Both the position numbers and the translations under genes were made by a program. The notes under the pieces were generated by a model, which ran no database searches, was not told the origin of the DNA, and saw only the letters and a list, made by a program, of their open reading frames with translations. From contig WRNV01000005.1 of NCBI GenBank assembly GCA_009776445.1, forward strand, positions 1 through 58,036: DNA of 58,036 nucleotides, read 5' to 3'. Below are positions 38,179 through 48,214 of this stretch, piece by piece (the first letter of the stretch is position 1; each line of letters opens with the position of its first letter). This DNA is from Oscillospiraceae bacterium. GTDB taxonomy: Bacteria > Bacillota > Clostridia > Oscillospirales > Oscillospiraceae.

Positions 38179-41100
38179 TAAAGCGCGTTTCCCGAACCGA
38201 TCAAAACAGACAGATCGACATCGTCATCGTCATCGACGCTGTCGTTTTCCACAGAGTTTGAATATAAACTCTGTGGCTTGTCAATATCGCTATCGAACTT
38301 GCGGTAAAGCGCCAATCCGCTACCGGCAGGGACAAGCTTTCCAATAATAACATTTTCCTTGAGACCGATAAGCCTGTCGACCTTGCCTTTTATCGCGGCT
38401 TCTGTCAGCACTTTTGTCGTTTCCTGGAACGACGCCGCCGACAGGAACGATTCAGTAGCTAATGAGGCTTTTGTTATGCCCATCAGCAGAGGAATGGCTA
38501 CAGCGGGCTTGAGTTCCGTCTCGCCTTCTTCGATCCTCTTTGCGATGTTGGCGTTTGTGACCTTTAAGTCATGCATATCTATCGTGATGCCCGCTAGAAG
38601 ATCTGTGTCGCCCCCATCCTCGATCTTCACTTTCCTCATCATTTGGCGGACTATGACCTCGATGTGTTTATCATTAATATCGACACCCTGCTGTCGATAA
38701 ACCTTTTGGACTTCCGCAATCAAGTACGCCTGCGTCGCGGCCTTTCCAAGTATCCTCATGACGTCGTGAGGGTTAAGCGCGCCGTCTGTAAGCCTATCCC
38801 CTGCCGTGACAGTATCACCTGATCTCACCCTGATCCCAGCCGAATACGGAGTCTGATAAACTTTCGTATCGCCAGCTTCAGCGTTTGTGACCGTAATAGC
38901 TACAACGGTGTTCTTCCTTGTTTCCTCAACCTCTACAATACCGCTTATATCAGATAATATTGACATCTTCTTGGGTTTCCGCGCTTCGAACAATTCCTCG
39001 ACGCGTGGAAGACCTTGGGTGATATCGTCTCCGGCGACGCCGCCGGTGTGGAACGTCCTCATCGTAAGCTGCGTGCCAGGTTCCCCAATCGATTGCGCGG
39101 CGATGACGCCGACAGCCTCTCCTATCGATACTGTACCTCCTGTAGCAAGGTTGATACCATAGCACATTGCGCATATACCGCTTGTTGCTTCGCAATCCAT
39201 AACCGTCCGTATTTTGACTGACCGGATACCACGCGCTTGAAGCACAGCGGCGTCGCTTTCAGCAAACATATGCTCACGGCCGAAAAGTATCTCCCCCGTG
39301 TTTTCGTCAACTATGTCGTCTGATGGATACCGCCCGTGGATGACCTTGCCAAAAGACTCGATCAAGCTCCCGCTTTCGACTACCTCCGAAGCTACGATGC
39401 CGTCATGGGTCTTGCAATCATGAATACGCACGATTACGTCTTGCGAGACGTCGACCAATCGGCGGGTGAGATAACCGGAATCCGCAGTCCTTAGCGCCGT
39501 ATCCGCCAAACCTTTCCGCGCGCCTCTAGAAGAAACGAAATATTCAAGAACAGTGAGGCCTTCACGGAAATTCGCCTTTATCGGAATTTCTATCGTCCGC
39601 CCTGCTGTATTGGCCATAAGCCCACGCATTCCGGCTAGTTGCCTTATCTGGTTCATGCTGCCTCGCGCGCCAGAGTTAGCCATCATAAAAACAGGGTTGT
39701 ACTCGCTGAGAGTATTGGTAAGCGCGTCGGTGACGTCCTTTGTAGTCTTTTCCCATTCGCGAACTACGAGGCGGTAGCGTTCTTCATCCGTTACAAATCC
39801 GCGCCTGAACTGCCGCTCTATGTCGATGACTTTCTTTTCGGTTTGCCTAATAAGAGTCCATTTAACGTCAGGGACGGTCATGTCGGCGATCGATATCGTA
39901 ATGGCCCCCTGCGTCGAGTACTTAAACCCGAGTGTCTTGATCTTATCTAGTACAGACGCTGATCGTGTGAAGCCGTGTTTAGTAATACAGTGCTCGATAA
40001 TCATTTCAAGCTCTTTTTTCCCCGCGCGGAAGTTGATCTCGTATTCAAACAGCTGTTCCGGGTCCGATCTGTCAACGAATCCCAAATCCTGCGGGATCGG
40101 CTCGTTAAATATTATCCTGCCGACTGTCGTTGATATAATTTTGCTTTTTTCAACGCCGTCGATTACTTTTGTCACGCGGACTTTTATTGGCGCGTGTATT
40201 CCAATGTCGCCGCATTGGTACGCCATAAGTGTCTCGTTTGGGGAAACGAATGATTTTCCCGCGCCAGGTTCGTCGTCGCGTTGGAAGGTCAGATAATAAG
40301 ATCCAAGGATCATATCGTGCGTCGGAACTGTCACAGGCTGTCCGTCTTTCGGGTGGAGCAGATTGTTCGCCGAAAGCATAAGTATCCTCGCTTCGGCTTG
40401 TGCCTCCGCCGACAGCGGGACGTGTATCGCCATTTGATCGCCGTCGAAGTCTGCGTTGTACGCTGTGCAGACAAGTGGATGCAGCTTAAGAGCGCGGCCC
40501 TCGACTAATATCGGCTCGAAAGCCTGGATGCCCAGTCTGTGCAACGTCGGGGCTCTGTTTAACAGAACAGGATGTTCTTTGATCACCACTTCTAGCGCGT
40601 CCCAGACCTCAGTCATGCCTCTGTCCACCATTTTTTTTGCGGATTTAATGTTATTTGAGACGCCATCCTCCACAAGCTTTTTCATAACAAATGGGCGGAA
40701 TAGTTCGATAGCCATTTCTTTTGGAACACCGCATTGATACAGTTTTAAGTCCGGGCCGACAACGATGACTGAACGTCCGGAGTAGTCCACGCGTTTGCCA
40801 AGAAGATTCTGTCGGAAGCGGCCTTGTTTTCCTTTAAGCATATCGGAAAGAGACTTGAGCGCGCGCGAATTAGCGCCTGTAACCGCCCTGCCGCGCCTAC
40901 CGTTGTCTATCAGCGCGTCAACAGCCTCTTGAAGCATCCTTTTCTCGTTTCTGACTATTATATCAGGAGCGTGAAGTTGCATCAGGCGTTTTAAGCGATT
41001 ATTCCTGTTTATCACGCGTCGGTACAAGTCGTTGAGATCCGAAGTTGCGAAACGACCACCGTCAAGCTGTACCATCGGGCGGATTTCCGGCGGGATGACG

Positions 41101-41792
41101 GGAAGCACGTCGATGATCATCCATGTCGGGTCATTGCCTGACAGGCGGAACGCCTCTACGACTTCAATACGTTTGACAAGTTTAGCTTTTTTCTGGCCGG
41201 TAGCTTCGCGGGCATCATTTTTGAGCTGTTCGGAGAATTGCTCGATGTCGATGTCAGCTAACAAATCACGGATCGCCTCAGCCCCCATGCCGGCTCTGAA
41301 ATCGTCCTCGTATTTTTCCCGCATTTCACGGTATTCTTTTTCAGTCAGTATCTGATTCTTGTGTAGTGGCGTATTGCCCGGGTCGATAACGATATACGTC
41401 GCAAAATACAATACTTTTTCAAGTATCCTTGGCGTTAGGTCGAGCAACAATCCCATGCGTGACGGTATACCTTTGAAATACCAAATGTGAGAAACAGGCG
41501 CCGCCAATTCGATATGTCCCATCCTCTCGCGACGTACGTTGGATTTCGTGACCTCGACGCCGCACCTGTCGCATATTTTTCCTTTGTAACGAATCTTTTT
41601 GAATTTTCCGCAATGACATTCCCAGTCTTTCGTAGGCCCGAAAATTCTTTCGCAAAAGAGTCCGTCGCGCTCAGGTTTCAGCGTCCTATAATTTATTGTC
41701 TCCGGCTTTTTTACTTCTCCGTACGACCAACTGCGTATCATATCGGGTGAAGCCAGGCCAATCTGCATAGCGTCAAAAGGTAAGAAGCCCAT
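38178..41792 (-). CDS. rpoC: RNA polymerase subunit beta'
   Basis: This is the catalytic clamp subunit of RNA polymerase (1204 residues). Visible are the N-terminal zinc ribbon [20 protein letters not shown], the magnesium loop [15 protein letters not shown], the bridge helix region [17 protein letters not shown] and the second zinc site ([13 protein letters not shown]). An acidic stretch (DDDDDVDLS) precedes the C-terminus. It begins on the last base of the rpoB stop. The 3' end coincides with mobile-element copy B. Confidence 0.99.
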   Translation of the reverse strand: MGFLPFDAMQIGLASPDMIRSWSYGEVKKPETINYRTLKPERDGLFCERIFGPTKDWECHCGKFKKIRYKGKICDRCGVEVTKSNVRRERMGHIELAAPVSHIWYFKGIPSRMGLLLDLTPRILEKVLYFATYIVIDPGNTPLHKNQILTEKEYREMREKYEDDFRAGMGAEAIRDLLADIDIEQFSEQLKNDAREATGQKKAKLVKRIEVVEAFRLSGNDPTWMIIDVLPVIPPEIRPMVQLDGGRFATSDLNDLYRRVINRNNRLKRLMQLHAPDIIVRNEKRMLQEAVDALIDNGRRGRAVTGANSRALKSLSDMLKGKQGRFRQNLLGKRVDYSGRSVIVVGPDLKLYQCGVPKEMAIELFRPFVMKKLVEDGVSNNIKSAKKMVDRGMTEVWDALEVVIKEHPVLLNRAPTLHRLGIQAFEPILVEGRALKLHPLVCTAYNADFDGDQMAIHVPLSAEAQAEARILMLSANNLLHPKDGQPVTVPTHDMILGSYYLTFQRDDEPGAGKSFVSPNETLMAYQCGDIGIHAPIKVRVTKVIDGVEKSKIISTTVGRIIFNEPIPQDLGFVDRSDPEQLFEYEINFRAGKKELEMIIEHCITKHGFTRSASVLDKIKTLGFKYSTQGAITISIADMTVPDVKWTLIRQTEKKVIDIERQFRRGFVTDEERYRLVVREWEKTTKDVTDALTNTLSEYNPVFMMANSGARGSMNQIRQLAGMRGLMANTAGRTIEIPIKANFREGLTVLEYFVSSRGARKGLADTALRTADSGYLTRRLVDVSQDVIVRIHDCKTHDGIVASEVVESGSLIESFGKVIHGRYPSDDIVDENTGEILFGREHMFAESDAAVLQARGIRSVKIRTVMDCEATSGICAMCYGINLATGGTVSIGEAVGVIAAQSIGEPGTQLTMRTFHTGGVAGDDITQGLPRVEELFEARKPKKMSILSDISGIVEVEETRKNTVVAITVTNAEAGDTKVYQTPYSAGIRVRSGDTVTAGDRLTDGALNPHDVMRILGKAATQAYLIAEVQKVYRQQGVDINDKHIEVIVRQMMRKVKIEDGGDTDLLAGITIDMHDLKVTNANIAKRIEEGETELKPAVAIPLLMGITKASLATESFLSAASFQETTKVLTEAAIKGKVDRLIGLKENVIIGKLVPAGSGLALYRKFDSDIDKPQSLYSNSVENDSVDDDDDVDLSVLIGSGNAL

Positions 41793-44700
41793 TACTCTCC
41801 CTCCTCCTTGTCCTCGTCGTCAGCGTTAGCGTCTAAACCATAATCGAACAATTCATCATAGACTTCGTCGTCTTCCATTTCGTCGTCATCCATGCCATCC
41901 ATATCTATTTCTTCTTCGTACATTCCGTCGGATTCGATATCGTCGATCTGGAATCCACTTTTAGCGAACTCGTTTTCACTGCTGTTGTAGAAGCTTCTGT
42001 CGCGAATACCTTCGCCCATTTCCTCCCCCTCCTCGCCCTGAAGCTCGATCTTTTTCCCGTTCTCATCCAGGACACGGACGTCGAGACAGAGGGATTGCAG
42101 TTCCTTAACAAGTACTTTAAATGATTCCGGGACGCCAGGTTTCGGGATGTTGTTGCCTTTGACGATAGCTTCGTATGTTCTAACCCTTCCTGTGACGTCG
42201 TCTGATTTGACAGTCAGGATTTCCTGCAGCGTATACGCCGCGCCATAAGCCTCCAGCGCCCAAACCTCCATTTCGCCAAAGCGTTGTCCGCCAAACTGCG
42301 CCTTGCCGCCAAGCGGCTGCTGTGTAACCAGGCTGTATGGTCCCGTGGAACGCGCGTGGATTTTGTCGTCGACCAGATGGTGGAGCTTGAGGAAGTACAC
42401 GTATCCAACAGTAACAGGGTTATCGAACGGATCGCCTGTGCGACCGTCGTAAAGGACGCTCTTCCCATCCTCGCGTAGCCCTGCGAACTTAAGAGTATCC
42501 CATATATCATATTCGTTGGCGCCGTTGAATATCGGCGTCGCGACTTTCCAGCCAAGTACTTTCGCCGCATAGCCAAGGTGGACCTCGAGAACCTGCCCTA
42601 TGTTCATTCGCGATGGGACGCCAAGCGGGTTTAATATAATGTCGAGCGGCGTGCCGTCGGGTAGGTAAGGCATATCTTCTTTTGGCAGTATGCGCGATAC
42701 GACGCCTTTGTTCCCATGCCGCCCAGCCATCTTGTCGCCTACGCTTATTTTTCTCTTGTGAGCGATGTAGCAACGCACGACCATATTGACGCCGGGGTTG
42801 AGTTCGTCCCCATTTTCGCGCGTAAACACTTTGACGTCCACAATAATGCCACTTTCACCGTGAGGGACTTTCAGTGACGTGTCTCTGACCTCGCGAGCTT
42901 TTTCACCGAAAATAGCCCGTAGTAGGCGCTCTTCCGCCGTCAGGTCAGTTTCACCCTTTGGAGTGACCTTCCCGACTAAAATATCGCCGGCTTGGACTTC
43001 CGCGCCAATGCTTATAATACCGCGCTCATCCAGGTAGCGCAGGGCGTCTTCACCTACTCCGGGGATATCGCGCGTTATCTCTTCTGGTCCGAGTTTCGTG
43101 TCGCGGGCATCTATTTCGTGCTCTTCTATATGTATTGAAGTGAACACGTCGTCCATTGCGAGGCGCTCATTGATTAAAATGGCGTCCTCATAGTTGTACC
43201 CCTCCCAAGTCATGAAACCTACGAGGATGTTTTTGCCCAGCGATATCTCGCCGTCGCAGGTCGACGGACCGTCGGCGATGATATCGTCCTTGCGGATCCG
43301 ATCGCCAACCGAGACGATAGGGCGCTGGTTTGTGCATGTGCCCTGGTTACTGCGCGCGAATTTCGTCAGCTTGTGATCGACGGCGCCAAGATTATCGTAG
43401 ATTATTGATATGCGCGTCGAAGAGACATACGTTACAAGCCCGTCGTCCTGCGCAGATAGCACGACAGTGGAATCGACGGCGCATTTATGCTCGATTCCTG
43501 TAGCCACAATCGGCGCTTCCGATATAAGCAGCGGCACAGCCTGACGTTGCATGTTCGCCCCCATTAGAGCGCGGTTGGCATCGTCATTTTCAAGAAATGG
43601 TATCATTGCCGTGGCTATAGATACCATCATGCTTGGGGATACATCGACAAAATCAATCCTGTCGCGGTTAACTTCAATTATCTCGTCACGGTGGCGGCAA
43701 GTAATACGCTCGTTTAGCAGACATCCATTTTCATCCACCGATTCCGTGGCTTGGGCGATGATGTATTGGTCTTCCATGTCCGCTGTCAGATAAACGACTT
43801 CGTCAGTAACTAACTGCGTTTCTTTATCTACCTTGCGGAACGGGGCTATCATGAATCCATATTCGTTAACACGCGCGTATGATGCGAGATACGATATCAG
43901 GCCGATGTTCGGCCCTTCAGGCGTTTCGATCGGACACATTCGGCCATAATGGCTGTAATGTACGTCGCGCACGTCAAAACTCGCGCGTTCTCGCGATAAG
44001 CCGCCTGGGCCAAGCGCTGACAAGCGTCGCTTGTGCGTAAGTTCAGCCAGCGGATTTGTTTGGTCCATGAATTGCGACAGGGGCGACGACCCGAAAAACT
44101 CTTTTATCGCCGCCGTTACAGGTCTGATGTTTATAAGGGATTGCGGCGTTATGATGTCGAGGTCTTGAAGGGTCATACGCTCGCGTATTACCCGCTCCAT
44201 GCGCGAAAACCCAACGCGGAATTGGTTTTGGAGTAGCTCTCCCACACTCCTCATCCGGCGGTTGCCAAGATGGTCGATGTCGTCGTCTACGCCGACGCCG
44301 CACGCTACACAGCTGAGATAATTCACCGACGCGAATATATCATCGGGGATAAGGTGTTTTGGGATCAATAAATCGATATTGTCGCGGATTGCGTCTTTAA
44401 GCTCTTCACCGCTGTATTTTTCAAGAAGTTCGCGAAGTATAATAAAACGTACCCTTTCCTTAATGCCTAGTTCACTCATCGGGTCAAAATCCACAAAGTT
44501 TTCCATCCGTACCATACCGTTTGAAAAAACCTTTATGTCGCGTCCGTCTATGCGTATGTATACGTCGTTGACTCCAAGCGCGTCTAACTCTTTCGCACGT
44601 TCTGTCGTCAGTGATTCCCCTGCTTCCGCAATTATCTCGCCCGTCATCGGATCGGCTACCGGGCGCGCCAATTCCTGTCCTTCAATCCTTGTCCATATGG

Positions 44701-45592
44701 CTAGTTTTTTGTTGAATTTATAGCGGCCGACACTTGATATGTCATAACGGCGCGCATCGAAAAACAGATTGTTGAGAAGTGTCTGCGCGCTGTCGACCGT
44801 AGGCGGGTCGCCCGGCCTGAGCCTTTTATAGAGTTCGATGAGCGCGTCGTCACATGAGCGGCATATGTCCTTTTCCAAGGTTGCGATTATTCGCTCGTCG
44901 TCGCCAAAAATCTCCCTTAATTGCGCGTTCGTTTCCGCGCCCATCGACCCGCCGGATATTGAAAGGCGGGAATACGCGTTCTCATTCTCTCGACCGATAG
45001 CGCGTAAAAGCCAGGTGACTGGTAGTTTCCTGTTTTTGTCAACTCGGACATAAAAACCGTCGGAAGCGTCTGTTTCATATTCGAGCCATGCGCCCCGGTA
45101 TGGTATTAATGTCGCCGCGTAAATCGTGATAGCCGTTTTTATATCGGTTTTCTTTTCAAAATACACACTTGGCGAGCGTATTATCTGTGATACTACGACT
45201 CTCTCGGCGCCATTGATAATAAATGTCCCCGCGTTTGTCATTATTGGGAAATCGCCCATAAAGATTTCCTGTTCTTTTATTTCCTCCGTTTCTTTATTGC
45301 GCAGGCGGACGCTGACCTTGATCGGCGCCGCGTACGTGGCATCTCTCGATTTACACTCTTCCACTGAATATTTCGGTTTTTCATTCATGTTGTAATCAAT
45401 GAATGTCAGCTCAAGATTACCTGTATGGTCGGTTATTGCGGCTACATCGCGGAACACTTCACGCAGGCCTGTCTCAAGAAACCACTTGTACGAATGCTTT
45501 TGAACTTCCAGGAGGTTTGGCATCTCTTGGATTTCTTCAGTTTTTGCATAGCTTTTGCGCAATGTTTTGCCGTACACTACGTCTTTTGGCAT
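41792..45592 (-). CDS. rpoB: RNA polymerase subunit beta
   Basis: The beta subunit (1266 residues) forms the other half of the polymerase active centre. The rifampicin pocket reads [30 protein letters not shown] in two parts here, with the D, H and S residues usually mutated in resistance all intact. The C-terminal part has [15 protein letters not shown] clamp contacts in rpoC next door, and [24 protein letters not shown]. The extreme C-terminus is strongly acidic. Start ATG 45592 has GGGAG eight bases upstream. No rplJ-rplL genes stand upstream, unlike the usual order; tRNA genes are there instead. Confidence 0.98.
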   Translation of the reverse strand: MPKDVVYGKTLRKSYAKTEEIQEMPNLLEVQKHSYKWFLETGLREVFRDVAAITDHTGNLELTFIDYNMNEKPKYSVEECKSRDATYAAPIKVSVRLRNKETEEIKEQEIFMGDFPIMTNAGTFIINGAERVVVSQIIRSPSVYFEKKTDIKTAITIYAATLIPYRGAWLEYETDASDGFYVRVDKNRKLPVTWLLRAIGRENENAYSRLSISGGSMGAETNAQLREIFGDDERIIATLEKDICRSCDDALIELYKRLRPGDPPTVDSAQTLLNNLFFDARRYDISSVGRYKFNKKLAIWTRIEGQELARPVADPMTGEIIAEAGESLTTERAKELDALGVNDVYIRIDGRDIKVFSNGMVRMENFVDFDPMSELGIKERVRFIILRELLEKYSGEELKDAIRDNIDLLIPKHLIPDDIFASVNYLSCVACGVGVDDDIDHLGNRRMRSVGELLQNQFRVGFSRMERVIRERMTLQDLDIITPQSLINIRPVTAAIKEFFGSSPLSQFMDQTNPLAELTHKRRLSALGPGGLSRERASFDVRDVHYSHYGRMCPIETPEGPNIGLISYLASYARVNEYGFMIAPFRKVDKETQLVTDEVVYLTADMEDQYIIAQATESVDENGCLLNERITCRHRDEIIEVNRDRIDFVDVSPSMMVSIATAMIPFLENDDANRALMGANMQRQAVPLLISEAPIVATGIEHKCAVDSTVVLSAQDDGLVTYVSSTRISIIYDNLGAVDHKLTKFARSNQGTCTNQRPIVSVGDRIRKDDIIADGPSTCDGEISLGKNILVGFMTWEGYNYEDAILINERLAMDDVFTSIHIEEHEIDARDTKLGPEEITRDIPGVGEDALRYLDERGIISIGAEVQAGDILVGKVTPKGETDLTAEERLLRAIFGEKAREVRDTSLKVPHGESGIIVDVKVFTRENGDELNPGVNMVVRCYIAHKRKISVGDKMAGRHGNKGVVSRILPKEDMPYLPDGTPLDIILNPLGVPSRMNIGQVLEVHLGYAAKVLGWKVATPIFNGANEYDIWDTLKFAGLREDGKSVLYDGRTGDPFDNPVTVGYVYFLKLHHLVDDKIHARSTGPYSLVTQQPLGGKAQFGGQRFGEMEVWALEAYGAAYTLQEILTVKSDDVTGRVRTYEAIVKGNNIPKPGVPESFKVLVKELQSLCLDVRVLDENGKKIELQGEEGEEMGEGIRDRSFYNSSENEFAKSGFQIDDIESDGMYEEEIDMDGMDDDEMEDDEVYDELFDYGLDANADDEDKEEGE

Positions 45593-45709
45593 CTGCTTCA
45601 CTCCCGCAATTCATATTTTTAACACTACAACCATAACTCAGTGTTGATAACGCTGACTACGCAAAAATGACACTCATGGTTCAGTTGCAATGTTTTTCTT
45701 TTTTCTCTA

Positions 45710-45738
45710 TTGACAAGATTATTTGCCGGTGGTATAAT
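45710..45738 (+). promoter_or_regulatory. Perfect consensus promoter inside the rpoB leader, antisense to it
   Basis: TTGACA (45710-45715) and TATAAT (45733-45738), exactly 17 bases apart, lie on the plus strand within the rpoB 5' leader and point away from rpoB. Transcription would begin near 45745, run across the rpoB promoter and stop at the terminator 45943-45977. The only equally perfect promoter in the window drives tRNA-Val. Confidence 0.75.
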
Positions 45739-45785
45739 ACATGCGGTTACTTGTTGGAAAACGATCTGTTTTTGCGCAATTACCA

Positions 45786-45813
45786 ATTTTACCATAGTTT
45801 TCCACAATGTCAA
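45786..45813 (-). promoter_or_regulatory. Promoter of rpoBC with upstream A-rich element
   Basis: On the minus strand TTGACA (45808-45813) and TAAAAT (45786-45791) have a 16-base spacer. Upstream on the same strand are A-tracts like an UP element (about 45814-45870). The leader to rpoB would be near 187 bases. Confidence 0.65.
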
Positions 45814-45942
45814 GATAATTTTTTTATACTTTTCATTTTTTTCGTTTGTTTTATTTTTTTTTGTGCTTTTCGTATCCTTTTAGCTCTTATTGTTCATGCT
45901 TAGCCGGAGGCTTTGGCATATACTTGTATTTAGCGCAATAAT

Positions 45943-45977
45943 CCCCTGTGGTTTTAATAATCACAGGGGTTTCTTTT
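45943..45977 (+). terminator. Strong intrinsic terminator between rpoB leader and tRNA-Cys
   Basis: CCCCTGTG and CACAGGGG are perfect 8-bp arms around an 11-base loop, followed on the plus strand by TTTCTTTT. On the minus strand the same stem follows tRNA-Cys by seven bases but has only ATTATT after it, so it can serve the tRNA unit more weakly. Confidence 0.8.
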
Positions 45978-46051
45978 GGAGGCGACACCCGGATTTGAAC
46001 CGGGGAATCAGGCTTTTGCAGAGCCTTGCCTTACCACTTGGCTATGTCGCC
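45977..46051 (-). tRNA. tRNA-Cys (GCA)
   Basis: The 75-base cloverleaf has acceptor GGCGACA/TGTCGCC, anticodon loop CTGCAAA, the T loop TTCAAAT and U73 as in other cysteine tRNAs. CCA is encoded. It is the last of four tRNAs in one minus-strand run. Confidence 0.97.
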
Positions 46052-46133
46052 CAGTTAGGAGCCGATCGGTATCGTCTCAGCCAGTATGGCGTCGTTAACT
46101 CATATTTCTCGGCTGCTTGCAATTAGTATTTGC

Positions 46134-46209
46134 TGGAGCGGGCGACGAGGCTCGAACTCGCTACCTCCACCTTGGCAAGGTGGCGCTCTACCGGATGAGC
46201 TACGCCCGC
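46134..46209 (-). tRNA. tRNA-Gly (GCC)
   Basis: The 76-base cloverleaf has acceptor GCGGGCG pairing with CGCCCGC, anticodon loop TTGCCAA, T loop TTCGAGC and encoded CCA. It lies between tRNA-Phe and tRNA-Cys. Confidence 0.97.
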
Positions 46210-46211
46210 AT

Positions 46212-46287
<76 letters not shown>

Positions 46288-46294
46288 ATATATG

Positions 46295-46371
46295 TGGCGA
46301 CCCAGAACGGGCTCGAACCGTCGACCTCCAGCGTGACAGGCTGGCGTTCTAACCAACTGAACTACTGGGCC
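46295..46371 (-). tRNA. tRNA-Asp (GTC)
   Basis: The 77-base cloverleaf has acceptor GGCCCAG/CTGGGTC with one G-T pair, anticodon loop CTGTCAC, G73 as expected for aspartate tRNA and encoded CCA. It is the first gene of the Asp-Phe-Gly-Cys run. Confidence 0.97.
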
Positions 46372-46435
46372 GCGTCTGACAAATTGATATAAATAGATTT
46401 TACAACAATCATTTCTTTATCCAACTTGCTGTCAT

Positions 46436-46464
46436 AAGCTAACACATTCTTTTGTACTTGTCAA
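46436..46464 (-). promoter_or_regulatory. Promoter of the Asp-Phe-Gly-Cys tRNA run
   Basis: On the minus strand TTGACA (46459-46464) and TAGCTT (46436-46441) have a 17-base spacer. The -35 is perfect, the -10 poor. The 373 bases between tRNA-Asp and tRNA-Val hold this promoter, mobile-element copy C and the tRNA-Val terminator, and no gene. Confidence 0.55.
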
Positions 46465-46504
46465 GTATTTTAATAACGATCAGTAAAGCAAAATCGCATT
46501 GTGT

Positions 46505-46646
46505 GAAACTGTTCCGTGGGCATCCAAAAACACAGGTTGGTTACAGGCAACGCACTGGTACTGCAGTGAAAACTTGTACAATTGTCAAAACTTGTGTGCG
46601 AAGCCTGTAACCATTGCGAGTTTTTGGACACCCACTGAACAGTAAC
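46505..46646. mobile_element. MITE-like palindromic element, copy C
   Basis: This 142-bp copy is inverted relative to copies A and B. Ends are GAAACTGTTC and GAACAGTAAC. Perfect 8-bp direct repeats CATTGTGT border it exactly (46497-46504 and 46647-46654). It lies between the tRNA-Val terminator and the promoter of the next tRNA run. The inner blocks ATCCAAAAACACAGG and GAGTTTTTGGACACC match the other copies. Confidence 0.9.
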
Positions 46647-46707
46647 CATTGTGTTTACTGTTCAAATTGTCGTCAAGCAGTTTTTTTGCTTATGGACAGT
46701 GAAAGTC

Positions 46708-46739
46708 AAAAACCCCTGTAGCCGTTGCAACTATAGGGG
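46708..46739 (-). terminator. Terminator of tRNA-Val
   Basis: On the minus strand CCCCTATAG and CTACAGGGG form a 9-bp stem with one mismatch and a nine-base loop, followed by TTTTT. It begins six bases after the encoded CCA. Confidence 0.85.
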
Positions 46740-46744
46740 CTTTG

Positions 46745-46820
46745 TGGTGGGAACAACAGGGCTTGAACCTGTGACCCCATGCTTGTAAGGCATGTGCTCT
46801 CCCGGCTGAGCTATGCTCCC
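46745..46820 (-). tRNA. tRNA-Val (TAC)
   Basis: The 76-base cloverleaf has acceptor GGGAGCA/TGTTCCC, anticodon loop CTTACAA, T loop TTCAAGC, A73 and encoded CCA. It has its own promoter and terminator. Confidence 0.97.
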
Positions 46821-46847
46821 GATACATTTTCAGTACGACGCGCGGTT

Positions 46848-46876
46848 ATTATACTAAAACAAAAAACCATTGTCAA
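46848..46876 (-). promoter_or_regulatory. Perfect sigma-A promoter of tRNA-Val
   Basis: On the minus strand TTGACA (46871-46876) and TATAAT (46848-46853) are exactly 17 bases apart, 28 bases before the mature tRNA. Confidence 0.85.
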
Positions 46877-46982
46877 CATGAAAGAAAAGGCGAAATTTTG
46901 TAAAAATACAGTAAAAATACAGCAAAGATAGAAAGAGTACCGCAAAACACAATAATAAAATGTGCTATAAAAACCCGTTTTG

Positions 46983-47849
46983 TTACACTTCTTCTGGGCT
47001 GAATGTATATATCGCTCCACAAAACTGACATGAAACCTCGATTGGCTCCCCTTTTTGCCTCATGTCGTCAAGCTCGCTGCTTTCGAGCGACGATACAGCC
47101 GCCAGAAAACGTTCCCGATTGCAAGCGCACCTGTATTCGACTTCTCGTGTTTCTATAATATGGAACGAAAACCCAGACATAGCCGATTCAAGCATAGATT
47201 CCGCTCCCCCATCCCTCAGTATCGCCGAAACAGAGCTTATATTAGCAACATTTTCATCAATAGCATCAATAACACCAACAGGCGCTCCCGGCAAAAGCTG
47301 GATGATAAACCCGCCTGCGGCAAGCACAGACAAGTCCCTATCTACCAACACACCAAAAGCGCATGCTGACGGTATCTGCTCGCTTTCAGAAAAATATGCC
47401 GCAAAATCCTCCGCTATCTCACCGCTAACAAGTTCTGTCGCGCTTGCGTATGGCGCTGTTTCGAGATAATCCTTTATCACAGACAACATCCCGTCTTTTC
47501 CAACCACTCCGCCGACATCTAGTTTTCCAATTGCGTTGGTTGGCAAGTCAGCCGACGGGTTTTGTACAAATCCGCGCACATTGCCGCTCTCATCAGCAAC
47601 AGCAATCATTGTACCCGCCGGCCCACCGCCGTTAATGTGTACTGTTACAGAAGCTCCAGGTTTTTTTAAGGTGCTCCCAATTATTGACGCCGCCGCTAGC
47701 GTCCTGCCAAGAGCAGCCGTCACAACGGGCGTCGCGTTGTGGATTATCCGCGCTCGATCTGTCAGTCCTCTTGAGCTAACAACGGATATAAAAACATACC
47801 CATCGTCTGAAATTGCCTTAATTATCTTGTCCACTTTTCTTTTTCTCAT
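46983..47849 (-). CDS. hslO: Redox-regulated chaperone Hsp33
   Basis: Hsp33 is a holdase switched on by oxidation of its zinc-bound cysteines. The protein has about 288 residues. The C-terminal redox switch is complete: CAC (in YRCACNRERF) and CQFC near the end. The N-terminal core has the family segments RALGRTLAAA-like (AALGRTLAAASI), GPAGTMIAVADE and LDVGGVVGKDG. The start at ATG 47849 is uncertain because the ribosome site is weak; the gene overlaps the YerC-like gene by about 32 bases, so translation may be coupled. Confidence 0.94.
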   Translation of the reverse strand: MRKRKVDKIIKAISDDGYVFISVVSSRGLTDRARIIHNATPVVTAALGRTLAAASIIGSTLKKPGASVTVHINGGGPAGTMIAVADESGNVRGFVQNPSADLPTNAIGKLDVGGVVGKDGMLSVIKDYLETAPYASATELVSGEIAEDFAAYFSESEQIPSACAFGVLVDRDLSVLAAGGFIIQLLPGAPVGVIDAIDENVANISSVSAILRDGGAESMLESAMSGFSFHIIETREVEYRCACNRERFLAAVSSLESSELDDMRQKGEPIEVSCQFCGAIYTFSPEEV

Positions 47850-48138
47850 CCAGTCGTCCAAAAACGACTTCGTATCCGTCCATACCGCTATAAAGGCTTC
47901 TGTTTACCCGGCTTATCGTCGCGCTTGAAGCGCCGGTTTTTTCTAATATAGTGCTGTAGATATTTCCGGCGTTGAGCAAACGCGCGACATGGTATCGTTG
48001 CTCTATCGCGCGTAGCTCGGTTACTGAGCATAGGTCGTCAAAGAACCTTATGCATTCGTCAACAGTTTCCAATGTGAGTATCGCTTCATACATTTCAATA
48101 TGGGGCTCTCTTTTAGCGCCTTTAGTATATCTTGTCAT
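47818..48138 (-). CDS. TrpR/YerC-family DNA-binding protein
   Basis: This 106-residue protein is a TrpR-superfamily helix-turn-helix protein of the YerC/YecD group: LTLETVDECIRFFDDLCSVTELRA is the dimer part and the motif GASSATISRVNRSL the recognition helix. TrpR itself is a tryptophan repressor; the ligand of YerC proteins is not established. ATG 48138 is preceded by AGGAGG at seven bases. A palindrome lies in its promoter spacer, so self-control is likely. Confidence 0.9.
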   Translation of the reverse strand: MTRYTKGAKREPHIEMYEAILTLETVDECIRFFDDLCSVTELRAIEQRYHVARLLNAGNIYSTILEKTGASSATISRVNRSLYSGMDGYEVVFGRLDEKKKSGQDN

Positions 48139-48164
48139 CGCAATTACCTCCTGAGGTTGCGGAC

Positions 48165-48193
48165 ATTTTATCATACTAAAGTATTAAAGTAAA
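48165..48193 (-). promoter_or_regulatory. Promoter of the YerC-hslO operon with palindromic operator
   Basis: On the minus strand TTTACT (48188-48193) and TAAAAT (48165-48170) have a 17-base spacer. Inside the spacer is the perfect palindrome ATACT-TT-AGTAT (48173-48184), well placed for a repressor dimer such as the product of the first gene. Confidence 0.6.
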
Positions 48194-48214
48194 GAGCAAT
48201 TCAAAAACTCGAAG

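Larger units (their letters stand above)
45745..45977 (+). ncRNA. Candidate antisense/small RNA upstream of rpoB
   Basis: Promoter and strong terminator enclose about 230 bases with no plausible gene. The RNA would be very U-rich. Near its 5' end TTGTTGGAAAAC pairs with GTTTTCCACAA with one bulge, then several U-runs follow. No match to 6S RNA, tmRNA, RNase P or SRP RNA features is visible. It is antisense to the start of the rpoBC transcript only in its first 35 bases, and would pass through the rpoB promoter. Confidence 0.4.

Noticed and set aside
39820..40296. 158-codon open frame antisense to rpoC
   Set aside because: It is opposite highly conserved rpoC sequence; composition reflects the complementary codons.
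45667..45903. Phe-rich 78-codon open frame upstream of rpoB
   Set aside because: It arises from T-tracts that act as the A-rich upstream element of the rpoB promoter; no ribosome site.
45745..45977. 6S RNA, tmRNA or SRP RNA
   Set aside because: None of the required long closing stem, tag reading frame or Alu-like features can be seen; only an unnamed small RNA is proposed.
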